DNA of 64,000 nt from positions 434,001 to 498,000 of the forward strand of contig NC_134280.1 in NCBI RefSeq assembly GCF_949628215.1, read 5' to 3'. Below the pieces are notes generated by a model, which was not told where the DNA came from, did not search any database, and saw only the letters and a list, made by a program, of their open reading frames with translations. How positions within the stretch are numbered: position 1 is the first letter of the stretch; each line of letters opens with the position of its first letter. Made by a program: the position numbers and the translations under genes. The DNA comes from Phalacrocorax aristotelis. Its lineage: Eukaryota > Chordata > Aves > Suliformes > Phalacrocoracidae. Shown here piece by piece: positions 1-13,800 of the stretch.

Positions 1-3000
1 AAAAAGATTTAACTCACAAGTGGTCCAAATCAGTAAGTGCACATTCCTCCAGCTAAACTGATCAGCTGCAAATATCTGTCCTGCTCGCGCTAAGTAGGAG
101 AGAATAGTCTAAAAGATGCAGGAAGGGAACGGGAGGGATGGCAGCATGTTGAAACAATGGTCCTTGAGGACAGAGAGGTTTTCAAAACCAAAAGGAAATT
201 TACTGTGAACCTGTTATGCACAGCAGGAACAATCACAGTACAGGTGTTGCAGATGACACTGATTAGACCAAGGAAATTTTTTTTTTTTAATATTCTAGAA
301 ATATACTCCTCTACCACTGAAACTAGAGATGAGCTCAGTAAATGCTTGGGCTTATGTGCGTACCAGTTTCCAGAACTTCTGTGTTTTGTACACCAGGGAG
401 AGGTTACTGTGTCTGAAGTTATTTGCAAATCTGTGCAAGTGACTTGAGAAGAACTGGCTGAACAAGTACAGCTTGGAAGGGATAGAGGCTTTAAACAACA
501 GTTAGTATGTATTTATTAAAATCAAGCCTTTTGTTATAGTTTTTTACTGTAACTTCCCAGGCTCACCATGTGTAATTTCTTCCCCATTTCATCTGCTGCA
601 GTTTGAAGCAAGAGTCAGAAAATCACAATTCAGACCTCCGTCTGCACACTTAACAGCATATGCTGTGGTTCACTGCAGACCAGTTCAGAGTCACACACCG
701 ATGGGTTCCCAAACGGCTCTGTTGAGCACCACTAGTCTGGGAGTGTCAGGTGCCTAAAGGTAGAGACTATTCCTTGCCCAAGAGGAAATTCACCCCTACA
801 GGGAAGGCCAGCAAAATGTGTGTGTCTTACTCAGGCTGTCAAACAGGATGTGTGACATTATCAAGTTCACCAACATGTTGAACCAATCGACACTGAAATC
901 TGTTTTCACCGCTTTCATTGCCACTTGGCTTCAGTCATTCCCATCTCTGTAAGTTGTTTTGAGGTCTACAGATAAAAACCACCGCATATTAACCAATACT
1001 GTGACCATCAAAATGATGAAATAAAGATCGACAGAAGAAATAATTTCCTGAAACCATGCCATTCTTGCTGAATGCCTGCATCACTTGTAATAACCCCCAA
1101 GAAGCTTGAAAACAGTCTTCCTGCAAGGTTTTGTTTTTTCTAGCAAACCAACTGTGTTTGTTTCTTACGTTCTGAATTTAGCTATAGTTCTAATTTAAAA
1201 AAGGAAAGCAAAGTACTAAATTACAACTTGAACTAAATAAAGCAAACTCCCTGAAACAGAAGGCCCAACTGATTCATCATAGTATTACCAATGATCATAC
1301 AAACACAAACTAAAATGACACAGAATGGAGGGCACAAACAGGATGAAAAACTAAGTTGTCTATTATTTAGAAGTTCAAAATGCAGTTTTAGCTGTCCTGT
1401 TTAGCAGAACACCTTAATAAATAGAAATAAATTAGAGAAAATAACGCACCTGACAGTGTGCCTGTCAAAATACAACAGATGAGTAGAAGACTGACTTGGT
1501 TGAAAAGTGAGTGCTCTTCATTATATAATGTTCTTAATTCTAATATATTTAAGCAGTGGAGTTTAGTTTGTTCTCTATACAAATCTCTCAGATTCCCTCC
1601 AAAGCCTAATAAGTGCTATTGAACAAAAAGCAAGTGTGAAACACTACTTGTAACACCACCACGGGACAACATCCAACAGGGGTAGCAAATGAAGTAGAGC
1701 AGTTGCCGCATTTCTTGCTCCGCAAGGTATGTGTTATAGCAGAAGAGGAGCTTGCACCTGCCTTACCTTTAGTAAAATCATGAAACTGAGTTTATCAAGA
1801 TTAGGCCTCCGGACTTCTTGTTGGGTCCTCTTTGTACACCTCAACATTTCTGCACAGGTAGAACATGGCAGATACTTTACCTTAAAGGAGGCTTTCTGCT
1901 AGGCTGTTTGGAACTCCCCCACCACCACTCCAGGTATGTTCTGTATGTCTATGGATCCCAGGCACCACTGCAACACATGCAGGGATTCATTCTTCCAGGA
2001 CTGATGCTTCCTAGCAGCCTTGCAGAAACACATGCTGAGCCTATGCTGCGTAACTCCTGCTTACCAATACAAAAGACACTATAATTCTAGAACCTGAGCT
2101 ACTGCATATACTTAATTCACCTATACAGACTTGAGCTTGCTAAATGTGCACCCCTGAGAGCAGTACGCAGGACCTTTTAAACAGAACTATGACATCCATA
2201 AGCAATGGCCATATGACTACCTGATTTATGTCATGGAAGTAATTTCCTATAGCTCCCTCCTACATTGCAACCATCCCTACCCTGAACATACGACCTTCAA
2301 CAGCTTAAATAACATTAATTTAAAAAAAATCAAACCACACCCAAACTGAAAAATCAAAGAACTAGCAGAAGGGCAGTCAGATCCCTTGGTTTATTCACAG
2401 CCACTTGGCAGCAATGTTAATGTTACATGACAACATGGGTGTTTACACAACTGCAATGATGAAACACTGCAATAACAGGTCAAACTCTCCCCAGCCTATC
2501 TGCACACAACTAGGACAGTAGTATTTTCACTCACTCTAGGGATATACGATAGAAACAGGGATCCCACGTATCTCAATTCCCACAGTGTTAGAGTGACTCC
2601 TTGCAGCAGGGTGCAACTCACCACAGTTGCCCATTTCTGTACTGTGCCAGGATACATCCCATCCCCTTCCAGGCACCAGGAAAGGGTGTTCAAATGGTTT
2701 CTCCACTCAGGTGTATGTTAAGCTTCCAGGGGAAGGCTGGGTATAACCTGGGAAAAGACAATCCTTTTCCTGCAAGATCTCATTTTGCGTTACATCCTTG
2801 GCCAGAACAAATTCTCAGAAGCAGATTACTTCATAGAAAGTATGTTCATAAAGGCCCTCAGACTAAGACCCTTTGATTTTTCACCGGCTGTTGATTTTCT
2901 TTAGAAACAAAAAGGATAAAGACTGTAACTCTAAAGTTTTTACTAATGTTCTTTCTGTAGGGAGCATGTATTAGCCACTGACATGCTAAAGTGCATGGTG

Positions 3001-4576
3001 CTATTTTTGGCCTTGAGAGCATGAATAATCACTTCACACATGAAGGACAGCTTTAACTCAAATCATGGTTGATCATTTACATTCATATTGATATTCATTT
3101 ATCTAGAGTCAACGGGGGGAATGGGAAGTGTGCTATATATGATACAAAAGCAGAATTAGCTCTTTTCCAAATCCTGTACCAACAACTTTACTATCCATAA
3201 AGTATATTGCTACTGTTGCCCAGGGTAACAGTGACAATATTTTAGCTACCAGTCAATTAAAGAACATGGGAGAAAAAAACCCAGTCATCTTCATGAGAGC
3301 AGCACTATTAATTTTTCCTACTTATTCCAGGTGTAACTGAATTGTTTATTGCACATACAACTAATCACCTCCTGTGATCATAATTTTATCTTTGATCAAC
3401 ATATGAAGTCATTTACATTTTATGGATGGATCAAATTAAGCAGACATTCATGTTATTTGGTAACACTAATTCTGAGTAACCCGCCTGGGATCCCTCTATT
3501 TAAGAGGGAGCATTTTATATGTTTATAATAGATTTCCACTGTAGTCATGTGGAAAGTACACTATAAAAAGAAGCCTCATTGACAATATAAACATTTCTGA
3601 GCATCACCTTTCATATTAAGTTTATCTGGACTCCTTGGCTACAATTTTAGCCGCACATTCATCTGCAATCACTACCTTAAAAAACAAACCAACAAACCCC
3701 CAACAGACCCAGCAGAATTCAATTTAGAGCAAGTCAGCTGAGCTACCCAAGCAACTAGCAGCAGGAGGAGAGCATTATCCTCTCAGCTGGGCAGGGCTAA
3801 CTATTTCCATTGTCTTTTGCCAACAGCATAAGCAGACAAGGCTCAAGGATACTTCCTGTCCTTGTATTTACAATTTCTCCCCCCCTTTATTAAGCCTGAC
3901 CCCTCAAGACCCTACAACTACCAGTCCATGCTCAGTCTCATCACTTTTCAGCCTCATGTCCCGTCCTACCAACCTCAGACTCCGTATTCAAGTCACAGTA
4001 TTCTCTGCACCGACTCCTCCCTTGTACCTGCCCTCTCATCCCAGAGGTCCAGCTCCAAGGCAGGTCCTTCCTTCACTCATCTCCCTCAAGCCCAAAGGGG
4101 TTCACACTAACAGACTATTATCACTTGGTTCTTTCTACTGCCTGGATCCCAGCAGAGGAATCTCTGCAGAGGAGCTGGATTTCCTTACAGAAAGAAATGC
4201 TGTAAGCTATTACTGCAGGAAAAGTATTTTTTTCCACTGCATGGAAATCCTTCACAGGACTTTCTCAAGTTTGTCATGCAGTAAGCCTAAGGCACACGTT
4301 CAGCACAGAATGCTTCAGCCTAAATTAAAACAAAACACATGCCTTTCAGTTGTGACCTGCTTTCTTAGGATCATGTTCACTTCAGCTTTGCTATCATTAA
4401 GTTAAAAAAGAAAAAAAAAAATAGAGCTGACAGTTTCCAGTATTTCAGTCAAAATTCACACAGTAAATGAAGTGTTAAGACTTCTGGCATTGAGTAATTA
4501 CTGTACACTAGCAAAGCCAGGTTAGACGCCATGATATTTTAATAAATCCCAAGTACATTTAGTAACTTCTTATAAT
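1..4576. other. Region downstream of DAPL1, no gene seen
   Basis: I see no exon with both splice sites, no repeat I can name and no RNA gene here. The longest open frame (plus strand, 3956-4405) begins in a pyrimidine-rich tract and resembles nothing I know, so I treat it as chance. In mammals the next gene after DAPL1 is TANC1, but no part of it is visible. Confidence 0.5.
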
Positions 4577-4582
4577 TTTATT
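4577..4582 (-). terminator. DAPL1: Candidate DAPL1 polyadenylation signal
   Basis: A canonical AATAAA hexamer on the minus strand (TTTATT on plus) lies 121 bases beyond the DAPL1 stop codon. It is the first such hexamer in the direction of transcription, giving a short 3' UTR ending near 4560. Not tested against transcripts. Confidence 0.6.
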
Positions 4583-4702
4583 GTCAATGACAGAAATACA
4601 GTAAATAAGGCATGCAGCTTTTGATCATTTTAGTACAGTGTGCTAAGTGCTATTTAGAATAGAAACTCACTTTTAAGTAAACATGAGTATTTTATGAGTA
4701 TC

Positions 4703-4822
4703 TTAACATTTCCGTGGCTGCTGAATAGTGTAAATTCTTTTAGGCAGTATGAACTTCTCCAAGGCAGGCTGTGGCTTTTGGTGAGGCACTTGTAATGCTG
4801 CTGCATGAATTCTGTGGTTCAT
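4703..4822 (-). CDS. DAPL1: DAPL1 exon 4, C terminus and stop
   Basis: 120 coding bases after acceptor GTTACAG|ATGAAC, ending in TAA at 4703-4705. It encodes the conserved tail, including VPHQKPQPALEK and the terminal IQQPRKC shared with human DAPL1. In the reported dormant-ribosome structures the conserved family tail occupies the tunnel. Confidence 0.93.
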   Translation of the reverse strand: MNHRIHAAALQVPHQKPQPALEKFILPKRIYTIQQPRKC

Positions 4823-7800
4823 CTGTAACATTAAGGGGAGGGGAGAAAGTTGTGATAGGAAGAGAACAGCAAGAAAGCTGTATTCTAAATTCCATTATAT
4901 GAAAGTAGTTAAAAAAGGTAGTAAAACTTAACTCCACAAAAAGTTCAAATAATCAATAAATAAAACTCATGGTGACTCTGTATATTTAATGGTAATTTCT
5001 GTTTTCAAAGCGATATTAGCCTGACTGCCTCCAGTGAACTATTTTTTCCCCTCCCTTTTTAGTAGTTCATAGAAATGAGCTGTCAAGATAAAGAAAGCAG
5101 AGCAAATAACCAGTATGCAGAGTTAATAGTAATTTGCTTCAATTTCTTATTTTCCCAGGTTCAAATCATCATCATTACAGTATCTAACTATCACTTTCTA
5201 AACTACTGAGGAAGCTTCATGTATGAGATTCTGGAAACCAACAGGAAAAGGAAATGGTAGGTCAGAACAGAGGAGATGGGACAAGTAGAAGAGAAGCAGG
5301 ATGAACTGCATCTGCTCTCCTTAAACAAGTCTAAGCAAAAATTAAAGATCTACATGCTAAAGCTATAATCACATTTGCTGATGAAAGGCTTATGCTGAAA
5401 TGATGCAACTGTGGTTTTACCAAGCTCTATGGATGAGGAACTCTTGTACGCTTCAGAATCTAAACACTGGTGTACGAAATATAGATGGCAACTGTCAGAT
5501 CTTCAGATTAGCATGCAAATTAAAAAGCTGCTTGTTAAATCAGCTCTTGCAAAGTGTAGGTTTAAGAGACTGCATCAACAGCCTAGCAAGAGACAATGGA
5601 CAGTAGTTGCAAACATAAAGGTGAATAGAAGGGTCAACAGCTTTGCGACACAAATGTTTAAGTTATATTGTAGTATTTCCAAGGGAGGAGCCAAGATGAT
5701 GCTTGACTATCTAGTGTCATGCCTTGGGTGAAATAGCTGCGTATGTGGGAACAGTGGAATACACTGTGCCTGTTGTATTGGGGATCATTTACAGTCATTG
5801 GACATTAGCTCACCATCTTGGGATCCACTGTGCCCTTGTCAGTGACACTACCCACCTCCCTCAAGAATCTATCTTTTTGCCTCTCTAAGTTGGACCCTTA
5901 CAGAAGTTAAAGCTATTTCCACAGTGGGATAAAGAACTGAAGACTAGGTTTTGCTCTGGGTTGTAATCCCAGCTCTGCCACGAACGTACTATGTCACTGA
6001 TAATTCTTCCCCGCATTTCAATAAATCTATGTCAACATACCCTCTTCAGAAAAAGGACACACCTTAACATCTTGCTGTATTTTTCTGTAACAGGTATACA
6101 GAACTACCCTGGGGCTACTTAGTGTTAAATAGGAATGGAACCAAACATAGCAGCAAAAGGAGGGAAGGCTAGTTACTTTTCAGCCACCTAGATAAAGAAA
6201 CAGATCATCTCAAGAATAGCGGTAGATGACCAACCTACCAGTGTCAGATGACAGCACTTTTAAGGAAAATTCACATTTTGTGATGGTTTTTTGGTTTTGT
6301 GTTTTTTTTTTTAAATGTTCAGCTTTATGGAAAAGCCCTGACAAATGTGTATCTTGTTCTTCCAGATGTACTTACTTTGCCCAGAACTTCTGCTAGCAAG
6401 ACACCCATGTTCCGAGTTTTTGAAAAAGTGGCAACAGCACTGTAAAGCAAAAGAAAACATTGTTTAGCATTTTCATCTCACAGAAACACTTGTCACTTTC
6501 ATTTTCCAGACTTAATACAAAACATTTGGTAGTAGCAAGTTAGGTTTTGGAGCTAAATCCTTTAATTGCATTAAAGACTATATGATATTAAAAAAAGGTA
6601 TGCTGCCTCAGAATAAAACAACACAAAATCCGTGTTGCAGGCTGTTTTATACAAAAATCTCTAAAACATCCTTAAGTACCTCAAAAGGTATTTGACAATG
6701 TAATTTTCTTTATTCCAATATAGACCTATTAAGAAATTCACCCTCTGCTTTTGGGGAATGTTTCCTTTGACAACAGCAGTTTGTCAAGCAAGAACTTTTT
6801 GTGCAAGATTATCCCACTAACTTCTTTGTATTCCAGTGAAGAACAGCCACATTACCAATATTCCACAGATAAACCATCTGTGGATATGAAATCCTTTAGT
6901 TCAGCAATAGGAAGAACTCTGGATTGCACATTCTTCTGATGATACCATTATTTGCAGCGACACCTCTGTTGCTTAAAATGGAGTCAAAAAAACCTTATTA
7001 CCCTTACACATGGAGCCAGACACATTAAATGTGACTCTTGAAAAAGCCGATACTGCTTTAGTTAAGTTAATGATTCTGTGGATGAGGCAAGACATTTCCT
7101 ACCGAAATTTCAATTCAGCAATCCATACAGTTTACCACACTGACAAATATAAGTTATTCAAGATCTGTTTATGCCATCACATAACTATGACTATGAAAGA
7201 GACAGCAGCAAAACTACACCTGGACAAGTGGCAATCAAAGCAAATAAAAAACTTCTAACTCCAGAAAAACCATAAACCAAAAAAAGCCCCCAAGTTATTA
7301 ATAAACAACAAAAACCCAAGAACACGCCAAACTTTGAATCATTTCTCTTAAATAGTGAGGTACAGCGAAATGTATTGTCAGAAAACTATCAGGCAGGCAT
7401 CTAGTTATTAACATGATGCGTTATGTTCTATGGTAACTTTAGAGCAAGCTTTTTTTTTTCCCCAACTAACTCCTAAAGCTCAGCTCCTGCCAAGACCAAT
7501 CTCGGCTCTGAGTAGCCACTTTAAGCTATGACAGTGACTTTGAGCCTCTCAGATAATCTCAGCCAAATCAGAACTTAGAGGCAAGGGGTCTGTATATGTT
7601 GGCTACTGAACAACTTAACAGAGTTCTCTGTGACTTTGCAACCTGCCAATGAAATCCATCATCCCAACAAGGCATGTATACTATATTGAGTAACTATCGA
7701 TGCTGGCACAGAGACCTAGAAAGAGGTAAGAAGTCAGTGTTAATGGCTCAGCTTTGTTCCAAAAATTGTATTTTAGGTTAGTGTCCTCCAAGCCAGTGAG

Positions 7801-10800
7801 GAGGAAAAAAAAAAAACACACAGAAAAACCTACAGTGGCGATTTCTGTAGCTTGCCAAGAAATAGTGTCAATACGTCAGTGTTAAATATGGCTAAAACCA
7901 GTTAATTTAGAATTTATCAAGCTGATAACATTTTAGAGGAAAAAAATAAAATCCTATCTTGGTCCAAAAGTTGTCAGTCATAAGCTTCCCTTTTAACTCC
8001 TGGCAAAATTATCTATTTCACAATGACATTACTAGATTACAGTACTTTGTAGTGACTGTCAGACACACTGATACTACGATTGCAATGTACACACAGAAAT
8101 TCAACTAAAAAGGAAGCCTTCTTGACAGCAGCTAAAGATATTCAGAAATGCCAGAGGTAAATCTGTTTATCAAAAGTAATAGAGGCAACTTAAATCTCAG
8201 TGTGGGGAAAAAAGTGGGAATCAAAACAAAGTCACCTGGACCACTTACCTAGCCTGTCTAATTCAAGCTTTTTCAATGGTCACGTGGGGACTACAGAAAC
8301 TCCATAGTTTAGGTGGCTTCTTTCATATAGGTAAAAAGTAACCGATGTCCCTAAATCCCCAGCAGTGAAAGGAGTAATTCACAGCTTTCAGGATAGTTCC
8401 AAGATATGCTTTAATAAAGACATGATTCTAGACCTGCTCCTAGTTTGGACAGGCCTCTTCAGCAAGCCCAGAGCAAGCTATCATGAGGATAATACAAAGA
8501 CTGCTTGTATGGAGTTCTGTTTTTAGGAGATACAGAATATTTAATCCTGTTTTGTTTCAGTTTACTTTTATGCATAAAACTAGTCCCAAACTGGGACTAC
8601 AGGAGAGGCATCTACATCCAGACAGAAATTAGAGCCCACTTCTACAGGTAAAAATATTTGCTTACAAGTGCTTTTTCATAGCAAGATGAAAAGTCACTTT
8701 TAAAGCAACAACAGATGTGTTCCCTACCCATGCCTAATAAAGTAAATGCTCAATGATTTCCAAGGGAAGAATGAATTCCAGGCTGTCCTCTTTGTAAAGG
8801 GAATGAAACCCTCATCTCCCGCTCTCAAGAGTCTACAAGATCAGACTGTGCTCTCCTCTTGGAGCTGGGCCACTGAGCAGCAAAAAATTTAGTGTTTGAG
8901 GGCTAGAAAAGAGTGTACACTAGATGCAGAAGCACTCATTAGAGCAGGATATCCAAGTTCCAGTCTCAACTGACACATTATTTTGAACACTGACAAAAGG
9001 GATATTCAATGCACACAAGTTAAAGCTGAGTGGAATTTTAGATCCACCTCCCCAAGCACAGTGCTTTAACCATTACATTTTATCTTATCCCCACAAATCT
9101 CAAGTGTTTTTCTACAAAGCCTTTTTCTGTGAGTCTCTTTTCTATGAAACTTCAACAGGAAACATCTAGCTTACTGGTGAAGGCAAGTGACATAGCAAGA
9201 TATGTACCACTTTTAGCTGACAGCAAGCCAAAATTCAGGTCTTCCCCTTCCTCACAAATACCCTAGTTATCATATGGAAGATATGTACACCACTTCCTTG
9301 CACAGCAAGGTCATAGCTATCAGGACACAGCAGGTGTGTTCCAAGATCAAGCCACTGGATCAGGCTCCTTTGAGCAAAACGTTAGCATCACACTGACTGG
9401 TTTCTGAACATCACAGCAATTAGCAGGTGTGCTAGGTACTCTGCAATAACTATGCAGTTCTAGATACACCCCAGAAGAACTGCAGGCTCTTAAAGGGAAC
9501 TTTTTTGTGCAAAAAACGAAGGTATACGGTGAGATAAGGAGCATCCAAACTGGGTGGCCACTGAGAAAGTTTAAAATTGCAATTGAAGCAAACACCTGAG
9601 TATCTAAATCCTATATGGGCACTGTGTTCCGTTTAGAAGTCAGGCTCTAATGCAATTTCAGAAACACCACAAGTCATTAAAATTTTACCCTCTTTATATT
9701 AGCCAACTTAATTTTTTTTTAAGTGGTATTTAAGAAAAGTGCATATATTTTAGAAGAACATTTTGTCTTCATTTGAAAAAGCTATAAAAAAATATTTGTT
9801 TTGATGACCATTTCAACCAGTCGCTGCCACCTTATTCAAAAGTAGAAGCATGCCTTTATTTTGGGCAAAATAGTTTGAGTAACCTTATGAAGTAGAAAAC
9901 AGAAAAACCCCAATTAGATTTCAGATTAAAATAGGAGATATAGCCTGTACAGGAGATAAGAGACTCTTTGTGGGGGGCAGGAGATGTGGGTTTAGTCTCC
10001 TTCAGAATGAGAACAGCCTAAAATTCACTCTTATTTCACTGGAGACTGTCTGACCATTACTTTATTAGGTACAGGTAGGCAACACATGGTTTTAATTTCT
10101 GTTCCATAACACATGACGACAGGGAAGAGATTCAGCCTTTGTCTTTTATTGCAAAGCATCGTCCTTTTTTGGGGGAATATTTTTTTTTTTAAGTCAATGA
10201 TTACCTTAAAGTTGCCTTTTACCTATAATTCTTAAAATAACTTGTGCAATTTAAACTTTTCAGAAATTAAGAGCTGTCTTAGTTTTCAAACTTTAGCCCA
10301 TCACCTATGAACTTTAACTATGGGGCAGAAAAAAAACAAGCCCTGTAGTGCAATACCTTGTCTTTTCTTTTCCTGGAGGTTTAGCATGTTTTTCAACAGG
10401 TCCATTGTCTTGCTTTTTAGACACTCTCATACCTCCAGCTTTGACTGCAAAAAGAAAATATGATTTATGTAAGAATATCGACAATTACATACTACACTGT
10501 TTACATTTAGAGAAGGAAAACACACTTATACACCGGATAATTGTTGACAAGAAATCACCTTTCAGTATTTAACTCTATGCTTCACTTTTAAACACACACA
10601 TACAGAGAAGTAAGCCAAAGATCCAGCAAAGACTTTAAACTCCTGCATCATGGCATACTCAAACGAACATCTAACTACTATAATCAAGAAGTCAGAGGAG
10701 TTGTGGTCACCGCTGACGATATTAAATCTTAACACCTTATTATGTTAATATGCATTCTTCCCCCATAAGTCTCAGGTGTAACAGTTTCCAGTTTAAAAAA

Positions 10801-13800
10801 GCAAAACAAATAGACAAACCTCTAAACACTTCTGGGTTTTCAAACAAAGTCACCAACAGCAATAAAGATTTTGTGATTTGCTCAAGGTGTTCTAGAATAA
10901 ACCTAATAATGCAGGTAAGAACCAGCTGCGTACTTATCTTGTACTTATGTTCTAACATGTTTAATTATATTTTGTTAAGATATCTGCCAATCACAAAACC
11001 AATTAGCACTAATTAAGTTACAGGCGACCTAACAATAACAATTTAAGTTCTGAGGCATGTCAGAAACTTCAATTCTGAACAAAGAACATGGAAAGTTATC
11101 TAAAACATCTTGTTGAAAGAAATACTTTCTCCCTGTTCATGAGGCTATTTTAAGTTTTAAAACTGTGAGAATAAGAACAAACTTAGTATATGTTTCTACT
11201 TATTTTGAAGCAGTTGCTTCACCTTACAGCAAGGTTCCTGTTCTTATTATGAATAATCAAGACTAGAGTTTTCAAAAGCAAGTATTTGGGGGCAGGAGTG
11301 AATAGGGAAGAGAGAAAAGTTGCAAGAATTAATCAGCTGAATAGAATGAGAAATATATTTGGCCATTTTTGGGGGAGCAGCTGTGTCCATCCGTAACTAA
11401 CACCCATTTTCTATTAAATCTGACTCCTCACCTTGTATTTCCTCATTGCAGGTTTAGTTTTAGAAACAAGAATTCTCCTTCAGTCATGTCCAAAGTAGCT
11501 TTACAGTGCTGGAGTTCTGCAATATCTAGGCTTGGATTTTCTTTTTATAATTACATATATGCAGTTAATTATACTGCTGTATAAGCAGCAAATGAATCAC
11601 CTAGCCATCTTACAGCTGCAAATATGCTAGAGATATAGTCTGAACCAAATTATTTTGGGAGTCTAACTGCAAAATGAAGAGTCTCCTCTGAAATAGGAAT
11701 GTCAACCACTTCCAATTATCTACCCATAAAGAATCAAGATTCTAAATACCCTCAGCTCACAAAGCATGAAACTTGTCTTTGTAAGCAGGAGATAACATGT
11801 GAGGCATCTTTAAACAAGAATGATGAGAATTAAAAAACAAAACTAAACACCACATACACACACAAAAGACCCTGGAATATTTCAAGGTCTTAAGACTTAT
11901 TTTCCTGACAAAACGTTCCCTTTACAGTAAGTTTGTCCAGAACACCAATGCAAGTTATCCCAAGTATTCTTCCACAGCTTTGGGGTTTTTTTGGCTTTTT
12001 AGGAATGAGTCAAACCACAAATGGGAACCCAACTGAAGTTTAGGAAGTAGGTAAAAAACCATAACTGAACCTAGACCCATGACTTTTGGTTTGAGACCTT
12101 CACTAAGCACACATGTGCAGGACTGGCAATTTCTAGATAGAGCATTTTTTTTAGTTTTAATTTAGCAGGGTGAAGAGATCCAGACACACCAGGAGGCAAA
12201 GACATCTTAACACTATGAAGCTTTACCAAAAGCACCAAGGGGGAGCTGGGGTGTTGGGAGAGTGAGCAGGAGGAAAGAGATACCCAAAATGAGAAAAAGA
12301 TACTTAAATACTGAGTGGCCAGTCAGGAATTGTGTGTACTACCAACAAGCCCACAGAAGGAAGTTATTTATAAGTCCTGCATTATTTCTAATAATTATTT
12401 CGATCTTTTCACTGACTTCAAAATAGCTGCTAGTAGCAGCTGTGAAACCTGCTCATACACATCCATGGCAATGGAAGAGTTAAATATGGGTGCTTCTGGA
12501 ATGCACCAGAAAGCTGCTACGTAATTTTTTTTTTCCAAAGCAATTAAGAGGGATGTCAAAGTTTTAATAGAGTTCAATTTTCTTATTTTTGTAAATGCCC
12601 TGTGAGCCATGTAATCCAACAGTCAAGAACTAAGTGCCAAAATTTTTACTAATTTCAATATTTAAAACACCATATGTATTTAAAGACAGAAAGAAAGGAA
12701 GGAGGAACATCCTCCTCCTCACCCACCCAAAAAAACCAACCCCAAAGCCAAAACCCCAAACTGAAAACAAAGGCACTGAGCTCTGTTGACTCCCAAGGTA
12801 ACTTATGGATACCACGGTCAGAATAAAGGTGTCCACCTTCGACCTGCTTTGTCCACCAAGGGCATAGCTGAAAAAACTTATTCCTGCCACACCCCCCCCG
12901 CCAGAGATGGTCACTTCCACTGCGGTTCACTGTCACGCAGTTCACTGCCAGTCCCGCACTAGGTCCCTGACTGTAGTGGTTTGAGGGTCCTTTCAGGTGC
13001 AACTCAACTGTCCCTGCCACACAGACACACAAAAAAAGTTCCAGGAGACAAGTGAAGCTGAAGAGAACCTACTTACATGACAAATCCATGTAAAAGCATG
13101 CTTAAAAAAATAAACTTTCCAGAAAACAAAGCAGACTTTACAGCCATGATGAGCCACCCGTTACACCTTGTGCTCTGCAGGCAATGACTGCTCCCAACGG
13201 GCCAGCAGAAGCGGGGACCCTGCCCGGCTGCGGCTGCGCAGTTCTGAAGGCTGACCCTCAGGAGCCCCGCACGCGCACCCAGCACGCGCGGGCGCCCAGC
13301 GCTGATGCTAACTGTGCCTTGCGACACCAGCTCCGCACCGCTAACCAACAGAGGAGCCGATTACCCCTTGCATGCATTTACGAGTTCCCCAGCAAACCTC
13401 GGCGTGCATTCAAGTACCAGGTATTACATCTGACAAGTCACCCGTTCGGTGAGCACTGGTTAGAGGGCCGCATCGAACGCCCGGCGGCCCGTACTCGAAG
13501 GCACCGTTCAGTCAGATAAACAAGTCCAAGGGGGAAGGGAGGAGGAAGTTTTTCACGTTAGAGGCGAGGAGTAAGACTGGAACACTGAAGAAAAACATTT
13601 CATTAGATCACCGATACCTGTTTCTCCCCCTATTACTCGATAACGCACTCCTGCTTGAGAGAGCAGCAGAACCTCATGCCGCCCTGCTCTATCGGACCCA
13701 GAGTCGAGCAGTTTAAGTTCAAGTTTAACGGAGCGGGTGCAGTATCTAGCACCGAGGCGCGGCACTCCCGGACGGAGGGAAAGGGCTGAGCACACCAGCC

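Noticed and set aside
3956..4405. Plus-strand open frame of 149 codons just past the DAPL1 3' end
   Set aside because: No family resemblance, no convincing splice sites, starts in a pyrimidine-rich stretch and lies on the opposite strand to DAPL1.
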